A DNA stretch of 64,000 nt. Source: Bacteroidota bacterium. GTDB lineage: Bacteria; Bacteroidota; Bacteroidia; Flavobacteriales; Flavobacteriaceae. The position numbers were made by a program, and so were the translations under genes. The stretch spans positions 1 to 64,000 of the forward strand of contig JAQCFO010000005.1 of assembly GCA_027619415.1 (NCBI GenBank). The letters run 5' to 3'. Of the stretch, positions 26,001 to 35,010 are shown piece by piece. The notes under the pieces are model-generated. The model was not told the DNA's origin and searched no databases. It worked only from the letters and a program-made list of their open reading frames with translations. Positions within the stretch are counted from its first letter, which is position 1, and each line of letters opens with the position of its first letter.

Positions 26001-27553
26001 TAATTTCTCCTCCTCCTCATCACGATATTTACTCAATTGAAGATTTATCTCAATTAATCTATGATTTAAAAAATGCTAATAGAGAAGCTAGAATTAATGT
26101 TAAGCTAGTCTCTGAAGTTGGAGTTGGAACTATTGCTGCTGGAGTAGCTAAAGCTAAAGCAGATGTTATATTAATTTCTGGTTATGATGGAGGAACAGGA
26201 GCTTCGCCTCTAACTTCATTAAGACACGCTGGCCTCCCGTGGGAACTTGGTCTCGCTGAAGCTCAGCAAACTTTAGTTATGAATGATTTAAGAGGAAGAA
26301 TAGTTTTAGAGTGTGATGGGCAATTAAAAACCGGCAGAGATGTTGCAATCGCTTGTCTTTTAGGTGCTGAAGAATTTGGATTCTCAACTGCCCCATTAGT
26401 TGCATCAGGCTGCATTATGATGAGAGCTTGCCATTTAAATACTTGTCCTGTTGGAATAGCAACTCAAGATCCTGAATTAAGAAAAAACTTTAAAGGAAAG
26501 CCAGAACATGTGATTAATTTCATGCATTTTGTTGCTGAAGAACTCAGAACAATAATGGCTGAACTTGGTTTTAGAACAATGGATGAAATGATTGGTCAGA
26601 GCCAAAAAATAAACATGAACGGTGCTCTAGAACATTATAAAACCAAACATATTGATTTATCAAATATTTTATACAAACCCAGTTTAGAAAAAAATGTTTC
26701 ATTAAAAAACAATTCTAAACAAGATCATAACTTAGAAAATGTATTAGATTTTAAAATTCTTAATATCTCCAAAGAAGCAATTAAAAATAATACTAAAATA
26801 GATTTATCATATAAAATAAAAAACACAGATAGAGCTGTTGGCGCTATTTTAAGTAATGAAATATCAAAAATTTACGGTATGAAAGGACTTAAGAATGATA
26901 CAATTAATTTAAATTTTCAAGGAGTAGCTGGACAAAGTTTTGGTGCATTTAGCGCTAAGGGACTAACTTTAACAGTAACAGGAAATACAAACGATTACTT
27001 AGGAAAGGGCCTTTCAGGAGCAAAAATAATTGTAAAAATCCCACCAGAATCGACTTTTGAGTCTAATAAAAATGTGATTACAGGTAATGTCGCTCTTTAT
27101 GGGGCCACTTCAGGCGAAGCATATATTAACGGGATGGCTGGTGAAAGGTTTTGTGTGAGAAACTCAGGAGCAACAGCAGTAGTTGAAGGAATTGGTGATC
27201 ATGGCTGTGAATATATGACAGGTGGAATTACTCTTGTTTTAGGGGATATTGGAAGAAACTTCGCTGCTGGAATGAGTGGAGGAATTGCCTACATCTATAA
27301 GGAATTAGATAATTTTGATGAAAGGAATTTTAATATGGAGATGATCGAACTTGAAGAACCAAACTCTCAAGACTTAGATTTGATTAAAAAATTAATTCAA
27401 GATCACTTAAGTTATACTTCAAGTAAATTAGCACAATATTTAATCTTAAACTGGAAAATAGAATCAAATAACTTTGTTAAAATAATGCCAACAGAATATA
27501 AATTGGCTTTAGAAAAAATGGCTATTGAAAAAGAATTTGAAATTATTAATTGA
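23048..27553 (+). CDS. gltB: Glutamate synthase, large subunit
   Basis: Makes two glutamates from glutamine and 2-oxoglutarate. The 1501 residues are full length. The class II glutamine amidotransferase domain starts at Cys18 (NCGAGFI), so the first 17 residues are a propeptide to be removed. EHRGAVSSDGKTGDGAGI and RFSTNTFPTWDLAQPFR follow. The central and FMN-binding domains contain GEGGEDPVRF and SGYDGGTGASP; the [3Fe-4S] Cys cluster is in ASGCIMMRACHLNTCPVG. The GXGXG-repeat beta-helix domain closes the protein. gltD begins 1 base after the stop, so the subunits are made together. Confidence 0.97.
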   Translation: MLPKKQGLYSPEFEHDNCGAGFICSLKGEKTNDIIFKALNILTCLEHRGAVSSDGKTGDGAGILIEIPHDFLKNKCDFILPLPYEYAVGMVFLPKKKNQLNYCVDVFEKEIKNQGLSLLGWRDVPVNSKVLGRIAAKTQPTIKQVFIGKNNQKLSDTEFNTKLFVSRKIAENTIYNIDFSQKNYFYFTSLHNRTLIYKGLLIPEDIDKFFLDLSNPELVTRLALVHQRFSTNTFPTWDLAQPFRYMCHNGEINTIKGNYSRMNAREELLKSDFIGDDMKKIFPTILKGKSDSACMDMVVELLLTTGRSLPEVMMMMVPEAWEKHKSMSDQKKAFYEFNSCIMEPWDGPASIPFTDGKYIGALLDRNGLRPSRYSVTKDNYVFMSSETGVVDIEPSNIEKHGRLEPGKMFLVDMNEGRIIEDEEIKNEVISKYPYRKWLNENTLPLKLVPYTGNKTPKEKLDFETRLRIFGYTEEDLNTIILPMCLSGKEVIGSMGTDTPLAVFSKKPQLLFNYFKQLFAQVTNPPLDGIREEIVTDTSLGLGSDYNLYDIVSDHSKKLKIENPIISNEDLDKIKFIKHSNFKSSSISALYELKKGHNGIEEALQKMVNEVISYVKEGSNIIIISDRGVNKKMAAIPILLACSTIHHFLIKLKKRSKFGIVIESSEPREPHHFSMLFGYGASAINPYLVNEIIHHHHKQGFFKDQSLKLSIEKYNKAIAKGILKVMNKIGISTLHSYRGAQIFEALGLRENFTKKYFSNTPSRIQGVGLYAIEKELSIRHKKAFEKQNSFTSLEIGGNYRWRRNGEAHMLNPSTISKLQQSVRENKYETYKVYSDLINNQNEQLMTLRGMFKFVDLDPIPIAEVEPWTEIVKRFKTGAMSYGSISKEAHENLAIAMNRIGGKSNSGEGGEDPVRFNKEANGDWKNSAIKQVASGRFGVSSNYLSNAKEIQIKMAQGAKPGEGGQLPAAKVNPMIAKVRNSTPYVGLISPPPHHDIYSIEDLSQLIYDLKNANREARINVKLVSEVGVGTIAAGVAKAKADVILISGYDGGTGASPLTSLRHAGLPWELGLAEAQQTLVMNDLRGRIVLECDGQLKTGRDVAIACLLGAEEFGFSTAPLVASGCIMMRACHLNTCPVGIATQDPELRKNFKGKPEHVINFMHFVAEELRTIMAELGFRTMDEMIGQSQKINMNGALEHYKTKHIDLSNILYKPSLEKNVSLKNNSKQDHNLENVLDFKILNISKEAIKNNTKIDLSYKIKNTDRAVGAILSNEISKIYGMKGLKNDTINLNFQGVAGQSFGAFSAKGLTLTVTGNTNDYLGKGLSGAKIIVKIPPESTFESNKNVITGNVALYGATSGEAYINGMAGERFCVRNSGATAVVEGIGDHGCEYMTGGITLVLGDIGRNFAAGMSGGIAYIYKELDNFDERNFNMEMIELEEPNSQDLDLIKKLIQDHLSYTSSKLAQYLILNWKIESNNFVKIMPTEYKLALEKMAIEKEFEIIN

Positions 27554-27554
27554 T

Positions 27555-29015
27555 ATGGGCAAATTAAAAGGATTTATTGATTACGAAAGAGTTGAAGAAG
27601 GTTATATTCCAGTTAAAAAAAGAATAAAAGACTATAAAGAATTTACTGTCAAACCTTCTGAAAAAAAACTTAAAGAACAAGGAGGAAGGTGTATGGACTG
27701 TGGGGTACCTTTCTGCCATAGTGGTTGTCCGTTAGGAAACTTAATTCCAGACTTTAATGATGCTGTGTATAATAATAAATGGGAAAAAGCATTAAGCATA
27801 CTACATTCAACTAATAATTTCCCTGAATTTACAGGAAGACTTTGCCCTGCACCATGTGAAGCATCATGCGTATTAGGAATAATCAACCCTCCAGTTTCAA
27901 TCGAAATGATTGAAAAATACATAATAGAACGAGGGTTTAAAGAAGGTTGGATTAAAGCTATCCTTCCTGTGAAAAGAACCAAAAAAAAGATTGCAGTTAT
28001 TGGGTCAGGTCCAGCTGGATTAGCTGCAGCCCAACAACTGAATAAAGCAGGGCACTCTATTGATGTTTTTGAAAGAGATTCAAAAATAGGCGGACTTTTA
28101 AGATATGGTATACCTGACTTTAAGTTAGAGAAAAATATAATTGACAGAAGGTTAGAAATTCTAATTAGTGAAGGAATTAATTTTAAAACTAATACTGAAG
28201 TTGGAAAAAATTTTCCCGTTGAAAATTTAAAAAATTATGATGCGATTGTTTTATGTGGAGGCGCAACAATAAAGAGATCCCTTCCTATTAAAGGATCGGA
28301 CCTAAATGGCGTCAAGCAAGCAATGAATTTTTTAAAACTTCAAAATCAAGTCGTTGATGGAATTGCCAAACCCGATCAAAAATTAAATGCTAAAGACAAA
28401 AATGTTATTGTAATTGGAGGAGGTGATACCGGTTCTGACTGCATTGGAACATCTAATAGACAAAAAGCAAAATCTGTTACAAATTTTGAAATTATGCCTA
28501 AACCATTATCTATCAGATCTGAAGATAATCCTTGGCCATATTGGCCTTTTAAATTGAAAACAACTAGTTCTCATGAAGAAGGTATACATAGAGAATGGAG
28601 CGTTTTAACTAAAGAGTTTATTGGAGACGGCAATGGAAATGTAAAAGCGCTGAAAACAGTAGAAGTGGAATGGATTAAAAAAGATGGTGAAAGACCTCAA
28701 TTAAAAGAAGTAAATGATTCAGAAAAATTATGGCCGTGTGAATTAGCTTTATTAGCATTAGGTTTTACTGGTCACGAACCAAGTTTAATTGATCAATTGA
28801 ATATTGATACTGATGACAAAAATCAATTATTATGCAAAAACTATCAGACAAGTATTCCGAATATTTTTTCTGCTGGTGACATGAGAAGAGGTCAATCCTT
28901 AATAGTTTGGGCAATTTCTGAAGGCAGAGAAGTAGCAGTTCAGGTTGATAAATTTTTAATGGGTTACTCTAATCTTGAAACCAAAGAAAAAGGAGATCTT
29001 CCCTTAGTTAATTAA
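27555..29015 (+). CDS. gltD: Glutamate synthase, small subunit
   Basis: FAD- and iron-sulfur-containing partner of GltB that passes electrons from NAD(P)H. The chosen start, ATG 27555, gives 486 residues beginning MGKLKGFIDYER as in homologues; an in-frame TTG 30 bases upstream lies inside gltB and is rejected. N-terminal cluster ligands are in CMDCGVPFCHSGCPLGN and CPAPCEASC. The FAD loop is VIGSGPAGLAAA and the second nucleotide loop VIGGGDTGSDC, with the final SAGDMRRGQSLIVWAI motif. The 3' end overlaps the convergent porin gene by 8 bases. Confidence 0.97.
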   Translation: MGKLKGFIDYERVEEGYIPVKKRIKDYKEFTVKPSEKKLKEQGGRCMDCGVPFCHSGCPLGNLIPDFNDAVYNNKWEKALSILHSTNNFPEFTGRLCPAPCEASCVLGIINPPVSIEMIEKYIIERGFKEGWIKAILPVKRTKKKIAVIGSGPAGLAAAQQLNKAGHSIDVFERDSKIGGLLRYGIPDFKLEKNIIDRRLEILISEGINFKTNTEVGKNFPVENLKNYDAIVLCGGATIKRSLPIKGSDLNGVKQAMNFLKLQNQVVDGIAKPDQKLNAKDKNVIVIGGGDTGSDCIGTSNRQKAKSVTNFEIMPKPLSIRSEDNPWPYWPFKLKTTSSHEEGIHREWSVLTKEFIGDGNGNVKALKTVEVEWIKKDGERPQLKEVNDSEKLWPCELALLALGFTGHEPSLIDQLNIDTDDKNQLLCKNYQTSIPNIFSAGDMRRGQSLIVWAISEGREVAVQVDKFLMGYSNLETKEKGDLPLVN

Positions 29016-30954
29016 AAAAATTCCAAACTAAACCAAATCTTATTGAAAAATCTCTATAGGGATAAGATGGAGAAGAATAAAAATTATTTCCTGTTAAACT
29101 TGAATTAAAATGTTCTGCTTTTAAAAACAATCTGGTCTGTTTTATTTTTGCATTTATAAAAAAATCAATTAATGGAAATCCTCCTGTTTTCTTTTCATTC
29201 TGTATATGAAATGAACTAATAAGGGGGTTATATTCATTCGAATAGTATTTTGAAAAATATTTAACACTTACACCTGATTGAAAAAACATTGCACCTTTTA
29301 AAATAGTATTAGAATAATAAATAGTATTTCTAGTCAAAAATTCAGGTAAGTTTAAAAAGTATCCAGTTTGCTTAACCCTTTGGAATATCAAAGAATTATC
29401 TAGACTAAACTTTCCAAATTTAAATTCTTTTTGCCACTTAACCTTTAAGTATTCTATGGTGGATTCTAGTTGATTAACTTTTGGAAGTAAGGTTGTGGTT
29501 TCAGCATCAACTAATCCATTATTATTAACTAAAGAAAAATACGTAAAGTCATTTATCAATCTGAAATCTATCCTTAAATCACCCATTGATTTAGAATTAA
29601 AGTCTAAAAAAACATTTTTAGTTTGAGTCTTCTTTATTTCATTATTCCAATTTAAATCATAATAACTACTTTTATATAATTCATAATAAAATCCAGGGTG
29701 ATTAGTTGTAATATTTACTCCAAATCGATATTTAAATTTTTCATTCTTTATTGAATTAATACTGAAATCTATTAAATCTCCTAACCTTTCTCCAAAAAGA
29801 CTCTTTGTTATTTTTCCACTTAAATGATGGTTAAAAATATTTTTGTTTGCTTTAAATGAAATCGCATTTTCATTCTCGTCAAAAGCTTTAAAATCATCTG
29901 AAAATGTGTTAGTTATATATTTATAATTGTAGTTAGTATAAATAACTTCTATTTTACCTAAAAAATTTGATTTTAGAAAAGTATAAAACTCATTTAAAGT
30001 GCTTCTGATTTCTGTTTTATCATTTACAAGATTCAATCCTGAACTAAGATTACCATAATATTCGTTAGCAGAGCTTTGAGAAAAAGAGTTATTTAAGGTT
30101 TCATATTCAAACCTATGACCAATTGACAATTTATTTCGTTTTGTAGAGTCCTTTTTTTTGGAAAAAGAAAATTGATGATCAAAATAATATCTTTTACTAG
30201 AAAAATTATTTATCGCATTTTCAAATTTAACAGAAAGTTTAGACCTCTCCTTAAATAATTGATCTTCCGATTCGAAATTAATTATTGACGAATCAGTTAA
30301 GCCACCATTTTCTTTATTTTCATAATTTTGATTTACAACATGTATTCTAAAATTATATCTGTCATTACTAGAATTATAATTAGTTGTAAATCTAAAAACT
30401 TTTGATCCAGCTAAAATATTTTGATAGTTTCCTAAAGATCTTAGACCCTTGAAAGCGATTGAAAAATTTAATTTTTCTGAAACATTAGAAGAAAAAAAAG
30501 TATCAGTAAATTGACCTTGTTCCATGACTGTTTTAAACAGGAACTCAGTTAAAGGAGTTGGAACATGATAGTAATTAATATCACTGGATTTTAAATAGAC
30601 AAATTGTTTTGAAGAAAAACTAAATGAAGGTAAAAAAGAATGTTCATTATATGAATGAGTTAAGACGTTATATGTTTGACCTATGTTAGAAAATTTAAGA
30701 AGTTCAAAATCATCTTTTCTTAAGTAATTAAACTTATAATGTTTTTTAATTGACAGGGTAGTGTCAAGATAAACGGAGTCTTTAATAGCATTTAGTATTA
30801 AATACTTTTTTATGCTAGGTAATTTCGATTTCGAAATAGAATCTGAATTTGAATTTAATAAGTTTTTAAAAGAACTAATTCCCTCATCTTGCTGAGAACA
30901 AAGCGAATAAATACAGAAATAAAATAAAATAAAAAATAATGAACCAGTTCTCAT
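29008..30954 (-). CDS. Putative outer-membrane porin (Bacteroidota type)
   Basis: A 648-residue exported protein. The N-terminus is a signal peptide (about 1-20, ending CSQQ). The rest is rich in alternating polar and aromatic residues with many short amphipathic strands (for example FKYRFGVNITT) and ends in FSIRFGLVWNFF, a C-terminal aromatic strand expected for an outer-membrane beta barrel. Flavobacterial genomes have a family of this size annotated as putative porin. No plug domain or TonB box was noticed. Substrate unknown. Transcribed alone, convergent with gltD. Confidence 0.75.
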   Translation of the reverse strand: MRTGSLFFILFYFCIYSLCSQQDEGISSFKNLLNSNSDSISKSKLPSIKKYLILNAIKDSVYLDTTLSIKKHYKFNYLRKDDFELLKFSNIGQTYNVLTHSYNEHSFLPSFSFSSKQFVYLKSSDINYYHVPTPLTEFLFKTVMEQGQFTDTFFSSNVSEKLNFSIAFKGLRSLGNYQNILAGSKVFRFTTNYNSSNDRYNFRIHVVNQNYENKENGGLTDSSIINFESEDQLFKERSKLSVKFENAINNFSSKRYYFDHQFSFSKKKDSTKRNKLSIGHRFEYETLNNSFSQSSANEYYGNLSSGLNLVNDKTEIRSTLNEFYTFLKSNFLGKIEVIYTNYNYKYITNTFSDDFKAFDENENAISFKANKNIFNHHLSGKITKSLFGERLGDLIDFSINSIKNEKFKYRFGVNITTNHPGFYYELYKSSYYDLNWNNEIKKTQTKNVFLDFNSKSMGDLRIDFRLINDFTYFSLVNNNGLVDAETTTLLPKVNQLESTIEYLKVKWQKEFKFGKFSLDNSLIFQRVKQTGYFLNLPEFLTRNTIYYSNTILKGAMFFQSGVSVKYFSKYYSNEYNPLISSFHIQNEKKTGGFPLIDFFINAKIKQTRLFLKAEHFNSSLTGNNFYSSPSYPYRDFSIRFGLVWNFFN

Positions 30955-31033
30955 TGAAATAATTTAAAGTAAAGTTATTGTTTTCATTTTACTTATATTT
31001 TAATTATTATCTATTTTTAAGACAAATACAATT

Positions 31034-31606
31034 ATGTTAAAACCATTTTTTTCTAGCTATGTTGAATGTGGGACTGACGAAGCAGGAAGAGGTTGCTTAG
31101 CTGGACCAGTTACTGCTGCTGCAGTTATTTTACCAAAAAAATTTAAAAATATAATTTTAAATGATTCGAAATTACTTTCATTAAAATCAAGAAATAATTT
31201 GAAAAAAATCATAATTGATAATGCATTGGATTATGCAATTTATCATGTGTCAGTTAAAGTAATCGATGAAATAAATATTTTAAATGCATCAATTTTAGCA
31301 ATGAATCAAGCAATTGATCAACTAAAAATAAAGCCAGAATTCATAATTGTTGATGGAAACAGGTTTGAATCGAATAATATGATTCCTTTTAAATGTATAA
31401 TAAAAGGAGATTCTAAATATATGAATATCGCTGCAGCTTCAATTTTAGCTAAAACAAGCAGAGACGATTTAATGATTGATCTTTCGAAAAAAAATTCACA
31501 TTACGGATGGGAACAAAATAAAGGCTATCCAACAAAAATCCACAGAGAAGCCATAAAAAAATATGGTATTTCAATACATCACAGAAAAAGTTTTAAATTG
31601 ATTTAA
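31034..31606 (+). CDS. rnhB: Ribonuclease HII
   Basis: Removes ribonucleotides and RNA primers from RNA-DNA hybrids. The 190-residue protein has the acidic catalytic set: Asp15 and Glu16 in [12 protein letters not shown], an Asp in FIIVDGN (about residue 110) and the downstream Asp in [14 protein letters not shown]. The tail [11 protein letters not shown] is family-typical. The lipoprotein gene follows after 52 bases with a possible promoter of its own. Confidence 0.95.
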   Translation: MLKPFFSSYVECGTDEAGRGCLAGPVTAAAVILPKKFKNIILNDSKLLSLKSRNNLKKIIIDNALDYAIYHVSVKVIDEINILNASILAMNQAIDQLKIKPEFIIVDGNRFESNNMIPFKCIIKGDSKYMNIAAASILAKTSRDDLMIDLSKKNSHYGWEQNKGYPTKIHREAIKKYGISIHHRKSFKLI

Positions 31607-31636
31607 AATGCACTATAAATTAAAATAAGAGTTCAT

Positions 31637-31644
31637 TACATTTA
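31637..31644 (+). promoter_or_regulatory. Candidate -7 box of the 796-residue lipoprotein gene
   Basis: TACATTTA differs by one base from TAnnTTTG and ends 14 bases before the ATG. No TTG lies at standard spacing. Confidence 0.25.
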
Positions 31645-31658
31645 CACTTATAACATAG

Positions 31659-34049
31659 ATGAAAAAAATTCTATTAATAATATTTACTTTATCAATTATT
31701 AACTGTGAAAATAGTTATGAAAAAACATCTAGATTAATAGATTTTGTTCCTACAAATCCTTTGCTTTTAATTAAATATGAATCAGCCATAGATCATAAAT
31801 CAGATGTTTTTCACAAAAGCTTCAAATCTATAACAGAGTTGAAACCAGATTCCATCTTAAATAAATTTTTAGAAAAACCAATGTTAATTAGCTATCACAA
31901 TATTGGTAAAAACAGTTTAGAATATATTTTATTTACAGAATTTGAAAATGTATTAGAATTAAAAAATGAAGTGCTAGAGGATTCTATAAATTATAATGGA
32001 TTTATAATTAAAAAAATAAAAACAAACAATAAATCATTTTATTTTACAAAGAAAAATGGAGTTTACATGCAATCTCTTAATAAGCTTTTAATTGAAAATT
32101 CTTTAAGGAATTCAAATAACATTAGTAGTGATATAAATAATGAATTTTATAAGTTATATCAATCATCTAGCTCTAAAATCTCTCTATTAATCAATGATCA
32201 ACTTAAAAAGCATATTGATATTTCTGAAATATCAGATTTTTTTAGTGTTTCAGATATTTCAGATTGGATTCAGTTTGATGTAAACGTCAATCCCAGCCAA
32301 TTAATGCTTAATGGCTTAGCATTTAAAAAAGATTCTATTCCTAGAGGAATTAATCGCTTAAATGATATAGATTCATCTGTTGCAGACATTATTCAAATAG
32401 TTCCAAATAATTTTATCGAATTTGAAAGAAGGGCATATAATCACTCACAGTTTTTAATAAACGTAGAAAAAAACAACACTATAAATAAGCTAGAATTAAT
32501 AAAAAACGACTCCTTATTTTATGACATATTTGAAATAGGCTCAATAATTTTAAATAAGGATTCTATTTCAACTTTTAGTTTTAAGAATAAAGAATTATTG
32601 AATTTTAAAATTCAACATAGCACAGAAAGCAGCTACAACTATAGAAGTACAAAAATTCATAAACTCTCGCAGCCTTTATTTAACTCAAATACAGCGAATT
32701 ACTTCTATAAACCCATAGACAATACTTATTTAACAATATTGAATGATATATTAGTATTGTCAAAAAATAAAATCGCAATAGAGACAATGATTTTAAACTT
32801 TTCTAACGAATCAACCATAAATAATTCAATAAAATTTAAAGAAATATATTCAAAAGTTCCTAAAAAAAGTAATCATTTAAAAATTTATAATCTTGAAAAG
32901 TTTAATAATGATTTTATTGGAAAATTTAAAGTTTCAACAGATGATTTTCCATATTGGATTAACCATTTATTAATTGATGATAAGCTAATTCATAAAACAC
33001 ATATAATTGAAAAAACAGTTGAAAAAATAAAATCTCCTGAAGTTGATTTGTTATTTAGTTTTAAATTAAAAAGTGCAATTCACTTAGAGCCTAAAATAGT
33101 TACTAATTATGTGACAAAAGAAAAAGAACTAATTACTCAAGATGATTTAAATAATTTATATCTCATTTCAATTAATGGTGAATTAATTTGGAGAAAAAAA
33201 CTTGAATCTAAAATAGTTGGAGAAATTTTTCAAATAGATTTGTATAAAAACGGGAGATTACAATATGTATTTGAAACAGAAAAAAGCTTATTAATTTTAG
33301 ATAAGAATGGAGACACAGTTAAAAAATTAAATCACAAAAAAACATCAAACCATGGATTAGCAGTTTTTGACTATGATAAAATAAATAATTATAGATTTTT
33401 AATTGATAGGGAAGGAGAAATTGAAATATTAGATGATAACTTTAAAAAAGTTAGAGGTTTTAATAAAAAGAATATTAGTAGTCAAATTGCCAATCTACCT
33501 AAACATTTCAGGATCGGATCAAAGGACTATTTAATAATTAATACTAAAAAAAGGTTATACATTACTGATAGAAGAGGAAATATTCAAGTAAAAGTTCCTG
33601 AATCCTTAAAAGTAAGTTCAAAAGAAATTTTCGTTAATAAAAATTCATTTGTCACTATTGACAAATCCAATAACTTTATTAGGATAAGCTTAAATGGTGA
33701 GATTTCAAAAAAACCCCTTCCTCTTGGCACTCCTTATTTAATTGCTGCAAATAATAATATTTTAGTTACCATTTCTGAAAATATTCTCACAATAAATGAA
33801 AGCATAGTTGAACTTCCGTTTGGGAATTATACAAACCCTAAAATATTAACAAGTAAAAAACAAGAATATATATCAATTACAGATAGAGATCAAAATAAAA
33901 TTTATTTTTTTGATTCTAATTCTAAGTTAATAAGTGGTTTTCCTGTATTTGGCACTAGTTCAATTGATTTTTCAATAAATGGGAAAGGCGAAAAAACCAT
34001 TACTTCTTTAGGAGAGTTAAATGAAATTTTAGTTTATTCCATTAACTAG
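31659..34049 (+). CDS. Large lipoprotein of unknown function with a propeller-like C-terminus
   Basis: A 796-residue protein with a lipoprotein signal peptide (LSIINC, lipid on Cys16), so it is probably anchored in a membrane facing the periplasm or exterior. Residues about 20-480 look like a mixed alpha/beta region I do not recognise. The C-terminal 300 residues contain at least five short repeats in which a beta strand is followed by a D-x-N/R-G-type turn (YLISINGELIW, LLILDKNGDTV, EIEILDDNFKKV, LYITDRRGNIQV, IYFFDSNSKLIS), as in PQQ-like or WD-like propellers. It follows rnhB. Its 3' end overlaps lipB by 21 bases. Function unknown. Confidence 0.7.
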   Translation: MKKILLIIFTLSIINCENSYEKTSRLIDFVPTNPLLLIKYESAIDHKSDVFHKSFKSITELKPDSILNKFLEKPMLISYHNIGKNSLEYILFTEFENVLELKNEVLEDSINYNGFIIKKIKTNNKSFYFTKKNGVYMQSLNKLLIENSLRNSNNISSDINNEFYKLYQSSSSKISLLINDQLKKHIDISEISDFFSVSDISDWIQFDVNVNPSQLMLNGLAFKKDSIPRGINRLNDIDSSVADIIQIVPNNFIEFERRAYNHSQFLINVEKNNTINKLELIKNDSLFYDIFEIGSIILNKDSISTFSFKNKELLNFKIQHSTESSYNYRSTKIHKLSQPLFNSNTANYFYKPIDNTYLTILNDILVLSKNKIAIETMILNFSNESTINNSIKFKEIYSKVPKKSNHLKIYNLEKFNNDFIGKFKVSTDDFPYWINHLLIDDKLIHKTHIIEKTVEKIKSPEVDLLFSFKLKSAIHLEPKIVTNYVTKEKELITQDDLNNLYLISINGELIWRKKLESKIVGEIFQIDLYKNGRLQYVFETEKSLLILDKNGDTVKKLNHKKTSNHGLAVFDYDKINNYRFLIDREGEIEILDDNFKKVRGFNKKNISSQIANLPKHFRIGSKDYLIINTKKRLYITDRRGNIQVKVPESLKVSSKEIFVNKNSFVTIDKSNNFIRISLNGEISKKPLPLGTPYLIAANNNILVTISENILTINESIVELPFGNYTNPKILTSKKQEYISITDRDQNKIYFFDSNSKLISGFPVFGTSSIDFSINGKGEKTITSLGELNEILVYSIN

Positions 34050-34736
34050 TTTAGCAGAAAAGGTAATTAAAAAATTATCAATTATTTTTTTCTTCACTAA
34101 GTCTATATCAATTTCTTTTTTTGTTTCATTTGAAATTGAAGACACTGCTTTATTTAGAATTCCACAGGGAATAATATTATCAAAAAAACTCAAATCGTTA
34201 TTTACATTTAATGCCAAACCGTGCATAGTTACCCATCTACTAGCTTTAACTCCCATAGCACAAATTTTTCTAGCTTCAAAAGTATTAGGATCTAACCAAA
34301 CACCTGTCTCATTAGAACTTCTTTCTCCTTTTAGTCCGAAACCACCTAAGGTTAAGATCACTACTTCTTCAAGAAATCTTAAATATTTATGAATATCTGT
34401 GAAAAAATTATCCAAATCTAGAATAGGATAACAAACTATCTGACCTGGGCCATGACATGTTATATCCCCTCCTCTATTAGTATTATAAAATTTTATACCC
34501 TTCTTCTTTAGCTCTTCTTTATTTAATAATAGGTTTTTCATTTCTCCACTTTTACCTAGCGTATACACATTAGGATGTTCCACAAAAACTAAATGATTAT
34601 TAGTGGCTAGATTCGTGTTATTTCTTCTGTTATTTAATTTTGACTGAATTATTTTATTAAACAAATTCAATTGATAATCTAAGGCTTTATCATAGTCGAC
34701 TAAACCTAAATCATGGACTATAATTGATTTATTCAT
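34029..34736 (-). CDS. lipB: Lipoyl(octanoyl) transferase
   Basis: Moves the octanoyl group from acyl carrier protein to lipoate-dependent enzymes; LipA (16.0-16.9 kb) then adds sulfur. The 235-residue protein has GRGGDITCHGPGQIVCYPI, the active-site Lys in CAMGVKASRWVTMHG and the active-site Cys in IIPCGI. It lies 9 bases downstream of a tiny YqaE/Pmp3 gene and is probably co-transcribed. The 3' end overlaps the convergent lipoprotein gene by 21 bases. Confidence 0.95.
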   Translation of the reverse strand: MNKSIIVHDLGLVDYDKALDYQLNLFNKIIQSKLNNRRNNTNLATNNHLVFVEHPNVYTLGKSGEMKNLLLNKEELKKKGIKFYNTNRGGDITCHGPGQIVCYPILDLDNFFTDIHKYLRFLEEVVILTLGGFGLKGERSSNETGVWLDPNTFEARKICAMGVKASRWVTMHGLALNVNNDLSFFDNIIPCGILNKAVSSISNETKKEIDIDLVKKKIIDNFLITFSAKLVNGIN

Positions 34737-34745
34737 TTAAAAAAA

Positions 34746-34904
34746 TTATTTATTAGGATTATTTAAAATAATTAAAGCTGCTATAATTCCTGGGACCCAT
34801 CCACATAAAGTTAATATAAATACAATTATAACAGAACCACAGCCTTTATCTATAACAGATAAAGGTGGAAAAACTATTGACAAAAAAACTCTGAGAAAAC
34901 TCAA
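34746..34904 (-). CDS. YqaE/Pmp3 family small membrane protein
   Basis: A 52-residue reading frame with a TTG start at 34904. It has the complete Pmp3/YqaE pattern: a first hydrophobic stretch with FPPLSVIDKGCG, then a second membrane helix IIVFILTLCGWVPGIIAAL and a short Asn-rich tail ending NNPNK. Family members are small inner-membrane proteins often linked to salt or cold stress and membrane potential; the mechanism is not settled. The stop is 9 bases before the lipB start, so the pair is likely an operon. No ATG or GTG start lies in frame. Confidence 0.82.
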   Translation of the reverse strand: MSFLRVFLSIVFPPLSVIDKGCGSVIIVFILTLCGWVPGIIAALIILNNPNK

Positions 34905-34959
34905 TTTTTAAATTTTAAAAACAAAGATAAATATATAATAGTGAATATAAATACTTAGG

Positions 34960-34989
34960 TTGTAGCTTGTTCATGATTCCTTATATTTG
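34960..34989 (+). promoter_or_regulatory. Promoter of lysS
   Basis: TTG at 34960-34962, a 19-base spacer and TATATTTG at 34982-34989: an almost ideal Bacteroidota promoter. It ends 21 bases before the lysS ATG, leaving a short leader. This is the clearest promoter in the window. Confidence 0.65.
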
Positions 34990-35010
34990 ATGTAATTTAA
35001 AAAAATAATT

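Noticed and set aside
27525-27554. TTG start of gltD inside gltB
   Set aside because: The ATG at 27555 gives the standard GltD start; the upstream codons are the end of gltB in another frame.
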